The translations under genes were made by a program, and so were the position numbers. From positions 1 through 16,100 of the forward strand of contig PATE01000048.1 of the NCBI GenBank assembly GCA_002712305.1: DNA of 16,100 nt, read 5' to 3'. Of this stretch, positions 9,162-15,920 are shown piece by piece. The stretch's first letter is position 1; the number at the start of each line of letters is the position of its first letter. The notes beneath the pieces were generated by a model. That model saw only the letters and a program-made list of their open reading frames with translations, was not told the origin of the DNA and made no database searches. Source of the DNA: Gemmatimonadota bacterium. Its GTDB lineage: Bacteria; Latescibacterota; UBA2968; UBA8231.

Positions 9162-9182
9162 CGTGGGGATGACAGCCCCGCG
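9162..9182 (+). other. RNA hairpin between the second and third trio genes
   Basis: CGTGGGG (9162-9168) pairs with CCCCGCG (9176-9182) with one G-U pair and a 7-nt loop, 23 nt before the start at 9206. There is no U-tract, so it is unlikely to stop transcription. It could stabilise or mark a processing site in a polycistronic mRNA. The function is not demonstrated. Confidence 0.3.
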
Positions 9183-9205
9183 TTCTGACCAGCGATGGAG
9201 CAACC

Positions 9206-11878
9206 ATGGCTGACGAACGCAGCGAGAGAAAACGCAAGCGTCAGTACGAGGAGCTCAACGAGTACCGAGACCTTCTCGAAGCGCCGAACCAGTTCGAGGA
9301 AGGGTTCACGCGCAAGACGATCATCGGCGTCTTCTTCATCGCGTTCATCATGACGCCCGGACAGCTCTATCTGAGCCTGGTGACGGGACTGGGCATTGGG
9401 GATGCAGCTCAGTGGGTGACGGTCATCCTCTTCCTCGAAATCGCCAAACGCTCTTTCACGACGCTGAGACGGCAGGAGATCTTCCTGCTCACGTACGTGG
9501 CGTCGCAGCTCATCGTCCGGGCGCAGACCCAGACCTTCCAGGATCTGATTTTCCGGCAGTATTTCGTCGGCTCTCAAGAGGCGGCGCAGTTCGGTCTCAC
9601 GCAGAAACTGGTGAATCTGAAGTTCCTGGGCATGGGCTGGTATTCACCCCCGCCCGATTCCCCGGCGATCATCGCCCGCACCTTCTTCCACAGTGACTGG
9701 ACGCTGCCGATCGTGCTGCTCGTGATCGGAATCATCGTCTCAAAGGTGACCTGGTTTACTTCTGGGTATGTCCTGTTCAGACTGGTCTCTGACCGCGAAC
9801 AGTTGCCCTTTCCCACGGCACCACAAGCGGCGCTCGGTGCCATGGCGTTGGCAGAAGAGAGCGGCTCGGAGGAGCAGAGCTGGAAGTGGCCCTGCTTTAC
9901 CATCGGTGGGGCGATTGGGCTGGTCTTCGGACTGATCTATGTGGCAGTACCCGCCTTGACCGAGGCCTTTGCGGGCGTGAAGGTGGTGATCCTGCCGAAC
10001 CCCTTTGCCGATCTGACGCCCGTTCTTGGGCGTTTTCTCGGCGGCACCCCCATTGCGATTCCCTTTACGCTGTCACCGATCTTCATCGGACTGCTGGCGC
10101 CATTCTGGGGAATCATGGGTGCCTTCGCGGCGGTCGTGTCCTTTGTCGTGATCTCGCCCATGCTCCATCACTACGGCATGATGCCGCGATGGGTGCCGGG
10201 TATGGACGCGGTTCAGACGCAGATCACAGCAGGTGTGGATTTCTGGTCGCCCTTCGCCATGGGCGTCACTCTTGCCCTGGCCATCATCAGTTTTGTGCAG
10301 GTTTTCCGTACGGGGAAAGAACGATCCACCGATAAGGAGCACGCCAAAGAGCATGGCGAAGATCACTCCACGTGTCGCCACCCCGACTGTAAGAATCAAT
10401 CCCAGGTCCGTGGTTACTGTCTGAAGCATCTGAATCGCGGTGATTTCCCTCTGTGGATCTGCATCACCCTGTTTTTCGTCGCTGCCGCCTATCCGATCAT
10501 CCTTGCGAAGACGCTCTTCCCCGTGCTCATCACGACGGGCATGCTCATCCTCATCATGGTCATGGCTTTCGTCTATGCACCCATGATGTCCTTCGTGTCA
10601 GCCCGCCTCGACGGCCTTGTGGGACGAAACATCGTGATTCCTCATCTGCACGAGGCGACGGTCTTTCTCACCGGCTATCGTGGCGTGGAGATCTGGTTTG
10701 TCCCGCTTGCGGGGTCCGACTTCGGTGGCAACGCTGAGATCTTCCGTGTCATCGAACTGACGGGAATGAGATTCAGATCTCTGCTGAAGGCAGAGTTTCT
10801 CATGGTTCCCATCGTCCTGGGGGCAAGTCTGCTCTACTGGAGTTTCCTGTGGCGCTTGGCGCCGATTCCCTCCGATGCCTACCCGTATGTCCAGACCTTC
10901 TGGCCCGCCCAGGCCTTCGCCTCTGCCGTGAGGTATTCGGCGACGCAGTACAGTCTGACGTATCGGACAGGGGAAGAGGTGGAGGGACAGATCGTGCAGG
11001 ACGGCGAGTTTGTCTGGAATCCAGCGAATCTGCAGGACAAGAGCATCTATTACTGGCGTATGCGAGTGACGGACGAGCTTGCTGTCCGCAACCCCCAACT
11101 GCGCAAATACGGCGAGTGGACCCAGAGTGGTTACTTCTATACCGACTTCACCGGTAGCGGAGGTACCCGGGCACCGCCGGAAATCGTGGCCAATCGGTCA
11201 GATCTGGACGTCCTGCAGGTCGGACTGCCGGAGCCGGAGATGGTTTGGCCAATGGACGGCGACGTCGTCTCCGATCCCGACCCGCACATGCGTGCCGCCG
11301 TGCCGCCTGAGTGGGAGGGTCGACTCGAGATCGTCTTCCAGCTCGACACAGACCCGGAGTATCTCGGCGACTTCTATCAGGGGTCGGCGGATACGCCGAT
11401 GTTCTTCAAGATCTACTGGGAGGATCTCGACTACACTGGCGACGGTCGCGATGACGACCTGGATGGCCTGATTGATGAAGAGTATCTGAATCAGAAGGAC
11501 GACGATGGCGACGGCGAGATCGATGAAGACGTCCACCATCCCTTGCGAGGGCGCAAGTGGCCGATCATGGCTCTGGGACTGGGATTTGCGATCGTCCTCT
11601 ACACCGTTCTGAGCTTCTTTGGCATGCCCATGTTCTTTGTCTGGGGATACATCGGCGGTGTCGCGCAGGTCGGGGTGGCGACCTTCTTCAATCTCTTTAC
11701 CGAGTTTATCGGTGCACTGATCGCGCGACGGTACTTCTGGAAGAAGTATGGCAAGCAGGAATGGAGGCGTTATGCCATGGTCCTGGCCGTCGGCTACGGC
11801 GTGGGTCTCGCCCTGGTCGGCATGTTCTGTGCGGCGATCCTGATGATCCGAAAGGCCGTTTCCGCAACAGTGTTCTAA
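9206..11878 (+). CDS. OPT-family-like transporter with zinc-finger-like loop, Fn3-like insert and acidic Ca-binding-like repeats (890 aa)
   Basis: The N-terminus is charged and cytoplasmic. Residues 38-85 resemble the OPT oligopeptide-transporter start (GQLYLSLVTGLGIGDAAQWV), and REQLPFPTAPQAALGAMALA (197-216) matches the OPT LPFPT loop. Many hydrophobic helices fill 38-550. A hydrophilic loop (370-411) holds C390-x4-C395-x9-C405-x2-H408, a compact zinc-finger-like pattern. Residues 570-780 are an extracytoplasmic insert: an Fn3-like part (SIYYWRMRV, YFYTDFTG), a second beta-rich part, then two Asp-rich segments (DGRDDDLDGLIDEE 746-759; DDDGDGEIDED 765-775) of the thrombospondin-3/EF-loop type. 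Helices at 787-885 close the protein. The likely role is peptide or metal-chelate transport; the substrate is unknown. The ATG follows TGGAG (9196-9200). It is the last gene of the trio, 87 bp after the second, with only 3 bp to the convergent MFS gene. Confidence 0.8.
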   Translation: MADERSERKRKRQYEELNEYRDLLEAPNQFEEGFTRKTIIGVFFIAFIMTPGQLYLSLVTGLGIGDAAQWVTVILFLEIAKRSFTTLRRQEIFLLTYVASQLIVRAQTQTFQDLIFRQYFVGSQEAAQFGLTQKLVNLKFLGMGWYSPPPDSPAIIARTFFHSDWTLPIVLLVIGIIVSKVTWFTSGYVLFRLVSDREQLPFPTAPQAALGAMALAEESGSEEQSWKWPCFTIGGAIGLVFGLIYVAVPALTEAFAGVKVVILPNPFADLTPVLGRFLGGTPIAIPFTLSPIFIGLLAPFWGIMGAFAAVVSFVVISPMLHHYGMMPRWVPGMDAVQTQITAGVDFWSPFAMGVTLALAIISFVQVFRTGKERSTDKEHAKEHGEDHSTCRHPDCKNQSQVRGYCLKHLNRGDFPLWICITLFFVAAAYPIILAKTLFPVLITTGMLILIMVMAFVYAPMMSFVSARLDGLVGRNIVIPHLHEATVFLTGYRGVEIWFVPLAGSDFGGNAEIFRVIELTGMRFRSLLKAEFLMVPIVLGASLLYWSFLWRLAPIPSDAYPYVQTFWPAQAFASAVRYSATQYSLTYRTGEEVEGQIVQDGEFVWNPANLQDKSIYYWRMRVTDELAVRNPQLRKYGEWTQSGYFYTDFTGSGGTRAPPEIVANRSDLDVLQVGLPEPEMVWPMDGDVVSDPDPHMRAAVPPEWEGRLEIVFQLDTDPEYLGDFYQGSADTPMFFKIYWEDLDYTGDGRDDDLDGLIDEEYLNQKDDDGDGEIDEDVHHPLRGRKWPIMALGLGFAIVLYTVLSFFGMPMFFVWGYIGGVAQVGVATFFNLFTEFIGALIARRYFWKKYGKQEWRRYAMVLAVGYGVGLALVGMFCAAILMIRKAVSATVF

Positions 11879-11881
11879 GCT

Positions 11882-13168
11882 CTATCCTCTGCCTGCTGCA
11901 CGGATTCCCTCCGTCTCGTCGATGCCCCGCAGGACGAGCGCTCCTGCAAGCAGCAGCATGACCACCACAGACATGCCTGCCTGCTGCGAGTCGAAAAGAT
12001 CTGTCAGTATCCCCAGCAGCAAGGGCCCCACAAAGGCCGTGGCCTTTCCTGAAAAGGCATAGAGACCGAAGAACTCGCTCTCCTTCGATTCGGGTACGAA
12101 TCGTGCCATCAGGGAACGGCTCGCCGCCTGTACAGGGCCGGACAGCAGGCCGATGACGATGGCGGCCGCCCAGAACAGACTCCGGTCCTGTGTCAGCACC
12201 GCACCTCCAGACGCGGCGATGAGGCCAATGACGCTGACCTCGATCGTCCGTTTTCCGCCGTACCGATCGTCAAAGAACCCGAAGAGAAATGCGCCGATTC
12301 CGGCAGCGATGTTGAGGGTCAGCCCGAAGATCATCAATTCGTCGAAGGTGAAGCCGAGGGTCCCCGTCACATAGATGCCCCCGAAGGTGAAAACCGTCAC
12401 CATGCCGTCGTTGTACAGCAGTCGTGCCACCAGCAGACGTGCGATCTGACGATATCGCCGAATGTGACCGATCGTATCGGCCAATTTGCGGAAGGCATCT
12501 GCCGCCACCGACCACGATGCCGCAGAGGTTTGGGCAGACTGGGGCTCCTTCACCCAGAGAAAAAAGGGCACACTGAACACGGCAAACCAGGTGGCAACCA
12601 GAAGATTGACGGCTCGCACGTGTTCGCCATCGGTGGCAAAGCCGAACCAGGGCGTGTCGGTACTGATGAATCCGAACATGGCGATGGCCATGCAGAGCAG
12701 GCCCCCTAAATATCCTACGGCCCAGCCGATCCCAGAGAGTCGTCCGACCCGATCGATGGACACCAGATGGGGGAGGAAGGCATTGTAGAACACGCTGCCG
12801 ATCTCGAAGGCGACGTTGGCAATGACGAACCATATCAGGGCGGTAAGGATCTGGCCCTGTGTTGGGAAGAAGAGTCCTGTCGTGGCCACCACGCACAGGG
12901 CCGTCGTCCCCAGCAGAAAAGCCCGTCGACCGCCACAGCGATCGGCGATGGCGCCGAGGGTGGGGGAGAGCAAGGCGACACAAATGCTGCTGATGGCCAC
13001 TGCCCGTGACCAATACATGGTCCCTGACACGGAATCTGTGGCGATGGCTCGTGTGAAGTAGGACGAGTAGACGAAGGTGACGATGAGGGTCGTGAAGGAA
13101 CTGTTGGCGAAGTCATATAGGGACCACCCCAACAACGCCCGACGATCGCCGTCGGTATGAGAACCCAT
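11882..13168 (-). CDS. MFS transporter, UMF1 (Atg22-like) family
   Basis: A 428-aa protein with about 12 membrane helices. It starts with the family hallmark GWSLYDFANSSFTTLIVTF (14-32), followed by the motif-A-like loop LGAIADRCGGRRAFLLG (71-87). The second half has ARLLYNDGMVTVFTFGGIY (248-266), GFFDDRYGGKR (297-307) and GPVQAASRSLMARFVPE (344-360), then ESEFFGLYAFSGKATAFVGP, all typical of the UMF1 family. Members are inner-membrane permeases of unclear substrate, named after the yeast vacuolar effluxer Atg22. The ATG at 13168 has a GGGAG Shine-Dalgarno 10 nt upstream. Its stop is 3 bp from the stop of the convergent trio. It is divergent from the SDR gene across 130 bp, so the two may share regulatory DNA. 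Confidence 0.92.
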   Translation of the reverse strand: MGSHTDGDRRALLGWSLYDFANSSFTTLIVTFVYSSYFTRAIATDSVSGTMYWSRAVAISSICVALLSPTLGAIADRCGGRRAFLLGTTALCVVATTGLFFPTQGQILTALIWFVIANVAFEIGSVFYNAFLPHLVSIDRVGRLSGIGWAVGYLGGLLCMAIAMFGFISTDTPWFGFATDGEHVRAVNLLVATWFAVFSVPFFLWVKEPQSAQTSAASWSVAADAFRKLADTIGHIRRYRQIARLLVARLLYNDGMVTVFTFGGIYVTGTLGFTFDELMIFGLTLNIAAGIGAFLFGFFDDRYGGKRTIEVSVIGLIAASGGAVLTQDRSLFWAAAIVIGLLSGPVQAASRSLMARFVPESKESEFFGLYAFSGKATAFVGPLLLGILTDLFDSQQAGMSVVVMLLLAGALVLRGIDETEGIRAAGRG

Positions 13169-13195
13169 GTAGACGCCGCTCCCTGGTTGTGTTCA

Positions 13196-13225
13196 AGAGT
13201 AGCGATGCGTCGGGCGATCTGTCTA
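13196..13225 (-). promoter_or_regulatory. Weak promoter candidate for the MFS gene
   Basis: On the minus strand TAGACA (13225-13220) and TACTCT (13201-13196) are 18 bp apart and end 28 bp before the MFS start. The -35 box matches the consensus at five of six bases and the -10 box at three. This is consensus matching only. A 10-bp palindrome, CGGGCGCCCG (13236-13245), lies just upstream and could be an operator half or chance in GC-rich DNA. Confidence 0.22.
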
Positions 13226-13254
13226 CTGCGGCTTGCGGGCGCCCGAGGCAGGTG

Positions 13255-13280
13255 GTTGGTTGAGGTCACGCACAACCAAC
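13255..13280 (+). promoter_or_regulatory. Inverted repeat directly before the SDR ribosome-binding site
   Basis: GTTGGTTG (13255-13262) and CAACCAAC (13273-13280) are perfect 8-bp inverted arms around a 10-bp spacer, 2 bp before the AGGAGG Shine-Dalgarno (13283-13288) of the SDR gene. As DNA it could be an operator for a dimeric repressor in the shared divergent region. As RNA it would form a hairpin touching the ribosome-binding site. Neither role is proven. Confidence 0.35.
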
Positions 13281-13298
13281 ACAGGAGGCTGACGGAAA

Positions 13299-14078
13299 GT
13301 GTCCGAACGCGAGTTGGAGGGGAAGATGGCCCTCGTCACGGGAGCCACAGGTGGGATCGGTCCATCGATCTGTCACGAACTGGTAGAGGCGGGCGATGCT
13401 ATCCTCGTGCATGGCCACACCCAACTCCAGGCGGCCGATGCTCTGGTTCGCGAACTGGACTCCTGCGGTGTCGCCGCCCACGCCGTCTGCAGCGATCTGA
13501 CCGAGCCGACATCCGCAGAGCCCCTGGTTTCAGAGGTCGTCGACCGACTGGGTGGCCTCGACATCGTCGTGAACAATGCAGGGGTCACATTGGGGGGCGT
13601 CGGGGTCGAGGACACGGATCCGGCGGACTGGCTGCGCGTGACGGACATCAACCTTCACAGTGTTTTCTATGTCTGCCGGGCGGCCATTCCCGCCCTGCGA
13701 CAGCGGGGTGGTGGATGCATCGTCAATGTCGCCTCGAACATCGTCAATTCCCTGCCCGGTGGCAGTGCCGCTTATGCGACGACGAAAGCTGGTGTTGTGG
13801 CGCTGACGAAGGTGTTATCAAAGGAGGTCGCTCACGAGGGCATTCGCGTGAATGCCCTGTCTCCCGGTTTGATCGCAGCGGGGATGGGGCAGGGCGCCAT
13901 CGAGCGTCGGACGGTCGACCAGATGGGCCGATTCCTTGAGTCTATTCCCAGCCGGCGCCCAGGCACGGCGCGTGAGATCTCTGCCGTGGTCCGTTTTCTG
14001 TGCTCGCCTGGAGCCAGCTACCTAACGGGGCAGAATGTAACCGTGAATGGTGGCGATCGAACCGAATCGTATCAATAG
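13299..14078 (+). CDS. SDR family NAD(P)-dependent oxidoreductase (classical)
   Basis: A 259-aa cytoplasmic protein of standard classical SDR length. The cofactor motif TGATGGIG is at 14-21, NNAG at 92-95, and the catalytic tetrad reads N118, S146, Y159 and K163 (YATTK). After the active site comes the usual IRVNALSPGLI, and near the C-terminus the YLTGQNVTVNGG segment. This layout is close to 3-oxoacyl-ACP reductase (FabG)-like and sugar or polyol dehydrogenases; nothing here fixes the substrate. The GTG start at 13299 has a full AGGAGG (13283-13288) 10 nt upstream. The upstream DNA carries an 8-bp inverted repeat and is shared with the divergent MFS gene. Downstream, 31 bp separate it from a convergent small gene, with no clear terminator. 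Confidence 0.93.
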   Translation: MSERELEGKMALVTGATGGIGPSICHELVEAGDAILVHGHTQLQAADALVRELDSCGVAAHAVCSDLTEPTSAEPLVSEVVDRLGGLDIVVNNAGVTLGGVGVEDTDPADWLRVTDINLHSVFYVCRAAIPALRQRGGGCIVNVASNIVNSLPGGSAAYATTKAGVVALTKVLSKEVAHEGIRVNALSPGLIAAGMGQGAIERRTVDQMGRFLESIPSRRPGTAREISAVVRFLCSPGASYLTGQNVTVNGGDRTESYQ

Positions 14079-14109
14079 CCGAACATGACCGCCGGGACTT
14101 CGCTGCTTC

Positions 14110-14433
14110 TTAGGCAACCACGTCGATGTCACGAGAGTTAGGTGACGCGCCGGTGCCCGTCGAAGGCTCATCATCGTCGCCCTCTTGTCGGGACGTCTGA
14201 TCACGGCGGGCCTGTTGCTGAAGATTTCCCTGGTCGGCGTCCCGATCCACGCGATTTTCCGGGCCACCACTCTCTTCCGTCGGGACAGGGCGAGCCTGGT
14301 CGAGCGCCCGTTCGTCGGCCAGACGCATCGCGCCGTTTCTTTGCGCCTGATCTGGACTCGATTGCTGGATCTGCTGCTCGCGAGAGGCGAGAGGCGCTTT
14401 TGAGAGGTTGTCCTGTAAATCAATGGGACGCAT
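14110..14433 (-). CDS. Small hydrophilic Gln-rich protein, MRPIDLQDNLSK N-terminus
   Basis: A 107-aa protein, highly charged and rich in Gln, Asp, Arg and Ser, with no membrane segment or signal peptide. The middle (REQQIQQSSPDQAQRN and QGNLQQQARRDQ) suggests disordered or helical Gln-rich stretches, and the end is SRDIDVVA. From memory, the start MRPIDLQDN and a short C-terminal IDI-type ending recur in a small conserved bacterial protein sometimes found near flagellar genes. No flagellar gene is visible here, so I treat that as a hint only. The Shine-Dalgarno is weak (GGAA). Overlapping ORFs on both strands in this interval lack such a recognisable start. It lies downstream of the 43-aa membrane protein but behind a hairpin and its own promoter candidate. 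Confidence 0.6.
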   Translation of the reverse strand: MRPIDLQDNLSKAPLASREQQIQQSSPDQAQRNGAMRLADERALDQARPVPTEESGGPENRVDRDADQGNLQQQARRDQTSRQEGDDDEPSTGTGASPNSRDIDVVA

Positions 14434-14474
14434 GTGTTTCCGTGCCCGTTAGCCTTTCAGGGTAGACCGTTCCC

Positions 14475-14504
14475 TATGTACCCATTCTGAGGGCCACGCG
14501 TCAA
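14475..14504 (-). promoter_or_regulatory. Candidate promoter for the small Gln-rich protein gene
   Basis: The minus strand reads TTGACG (14504-14499), an 18-bp spacer and TACATA (14480-14475), about 42 bp before the ATG at 14433. The -35 box matches five of six consensus bases; the -10 match is poor. It resembles the TTGACA-N18 arrangement found before the trio. Confidence 0.3.
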
Positions 14505-14543
14505 GGGGGTAGGTCTGGTTGCGCCATCGAAACGGATTCACCC

Positions 14544-14573
14544 TCATCGGAGATGAGACCTCATCTCCGATGA
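14544..14573 (-). terminator. Long perfect hairpin at the end of the small membrane protein gene
   Basis: TCATCGGAGATGA (14544-14556) and TCATCTCCGATGA (14561-14573) are perfect 13-bp inverted arms with a 4-base loop (GACC on the plus strand). The 5' arm in the minus-strand transcript contains the last codons and the TGA stop (14563-14561) of the 43-aa protein. No U-run follows on either strand, so it is an atypical terminator, an mRNA 3'-end protector or a translation-linked element. Confidence 0.5.
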
Positions 14574-14692
14574 CTCATGATCCAGTAGATGATCCCCCCG
14601 ATTCCGAACAGAATGAGTGCATTCCACTCGAAGTAATACAGCGCTACCATAGCGGCGATGGCTGCCATCACACGCTGTTCACGCGGGTTCAT
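14561..14692 (-). CDS. Small membrane protein (43 aa), translationally coupled to the upstream GH-like gene
   Basis: The ATG at 14692 overlaps the TGA of the upstream gene in the arrangement ATGA, and a strong Shine-Dalgarno AAGGAG lies 7 nt upstream (14705-14700). The product begins MNPREQRVMAAIAAMVALYY, continues with FEWNALILFGIGGIIYWIMS and ends HRR. That is a short basic N-terminus, two closely spaced hydrophobic stretches (about residues 9-20 and 25-39) and a basic C-terminus. It could be one long or two short membrane helices. I do not recognise a family. The coupling means it is made together with the GH-like protein; whether they interact is unknown. Confidence 0.65.
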   Translation of the reverse strand: MNPREQRVMAAIAAMVALYYFEWNALILFGIGGIIYWIMSHRR

Positions 14693-15728
14693 GGGCCGTC
14701 TCCTTCGGTTTCAGCTAGAGTGAGGTAGACGCGGCGCATGGCCTCCAGTTTGCCGGGGTCTTTGGCAACGCTGTCGAGGGTGAACATCATTACCCCCGTA
14801 GTCCGACCACTGCTACCGTCGGTGAGAACTCGAGCAAATTCCTCCGGTTCGACACGTGGTTGTCGTGAGCCTGGACGATCGGCCACAGCCGGGGAAACGC
14901 ATCGCCCTGCAGATCGAAGCGCTCACCGAAGTAATCGACGTATTCCTTCACATAGGCCGGGGTCTTGCCGGATCGGCCATGGTATATCATGGGACTGAAG
15001 ACATCGACAAAGGGCGCCAGTTCGGTGAAGTCGAGGCCCAGGCAGCGGCGTCGCACGCTGGCAAGGTCGTCGTCCTTCCAGGCGACCTGATAGTTTCCGA
15101 CCAGAGCCTGGGGATTGTGGGCCTTGACGATCTGGTGGATCTCCCGGGCCCAATCGGCCAGGACCGACACGCGCCAGTCCTCCCATTGGCGAGCCGCGTG
15201 CATGAAGATCCATTCGGACCGTTCTTCCATAGGCCCATCGGGAACGGTGACACCCGACGCCTCCTGAAATGAGGTCAGGCACGAGTTGTTGAAGCAGGTC
15301 TTTTCGAAGATAGGATAGGGATCTTCGAACTGGGCATGCCAGTGGAGATAGTCCGTCCACACGCCGTCGAGGGAAGGCAGCTCGCGGAGCAAGTCCCGCA
15401 AAGCCTGCATTCGATACGCGCGGAATCCTGGATCGGTCGGGCACGCCCCGAGAAACCATGTGGCTGGCTCGACAGGTCGACCTGCCTCATCGAGCGGGTG
15501 GGCCTCCGGATGATGGGCCACGTAGTCGCCGTATTTGCCATTGAGGGTGGTGAATTCAGCGAACACGCGACATCCTTCAGACCGAGCTCGCTCGACGGTC
15601 TGTACGTCGAGACTGGCGCCATGGATGAACACGGCATTTACACCGTATTCATCTAATCGAAACCCTTGTTCCCAAAAGGATCGCGGATGTCCGTAGGTAC
15701 CTCGGATCATCTGTGGCAGATCAGTCAT
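14689..15728 (-). CDS. Glycoside-hydrolase-like TIM-barrel protein, interrupted by a frameshift near 14851
   Basis: From the ATG at 15728 the frame encodes 292 residues to about 14853 and continues in another frame to the TGA at 14691-14689, giving about 346 aa if one base is restored between 14850 and 14855 (restored junction NHV-x-EPEEFARV). The barrel is recognisable: VNAVFIHGASL (30-40), CRVFAEFTTLNG (53-64), LDGVWTDYLHW (120-130), ALVGNYQVAWKD, FVDVFSPMIYHGR (240-252), LWPIVQAHDN and, after the shift, TGVMMFTLDS. D121, D126 and nearby aromatics could line a carbohydrate site. The exact GH family was not identified. The in-frame extension upstream of 15728 is mostly non-coding-like. A GTG at 15803 would add a hydrophobic stretch (LAILVGLTLVQSLPAQ) usable as a secretion signal, so the start is uncertain. 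It is divergent from the enolase-type gene. Confidence 0.75.
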
Positions 15729-15871
15729 GGGTCGTCGATCCGGCTGAGCTGGGAGGGATTGAACCAGGGTGAGGCCTACCAGGATAGCGAGCTGCACACA
15801 CACGAGATTCTCGGTCCGATTTTGCAGGGGGACGAGTCGATTACCGATCGAAGATGCCCGGCAAGTATGGT

Positions 15872-15888
15872 TCGGCCCATCGGGCTGA
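15872..15888 (+). other. Hairpin in the leader of the enolase-superfamily gene
   Basis: TCGGCCC (15872-15878) pairs with GGGCTGA (15882-15888), with one G-U pair and a 3-nt loop, 32 bp before the ATG at 15921. A second small hairpin lies at 15837-15851 (TCGAT / ATCGA). Both lie in the 192-bp divergent gap 15729-15920, which must hold the promoters of both flanking genes. I could not pick convincing -35/-10 boxes in it. Confidence 0.25.
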
Positions 15889-15920
15889 GCAAGCCTCGAC
15901 ACAGGGGAGCATGAACAAGG

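Noticed and set aside
8398-9213. A 271-codon plus-strand open frame overlapping the end of the 1560-aa gene
   Set aside because: It lies in another frame of the well-supported permease and its Arg/Ser/Gly-rich product has no domain.
14022-14423. A 133-codon minus-strand frame overlapping the small Gln-rich gene
   Set aside because: It is Arg/Ser-rich with no recognisable start, overlaps the SDR 3' end, and conflicts with the better-supported frame.
14519-14728. A 69-codon plus-strand open frame
   Set aside because: It is opposite the 43-aa membrane protein, which has a Shine-Dalgarno and ATGA coupling; the plus-strand product looks random.
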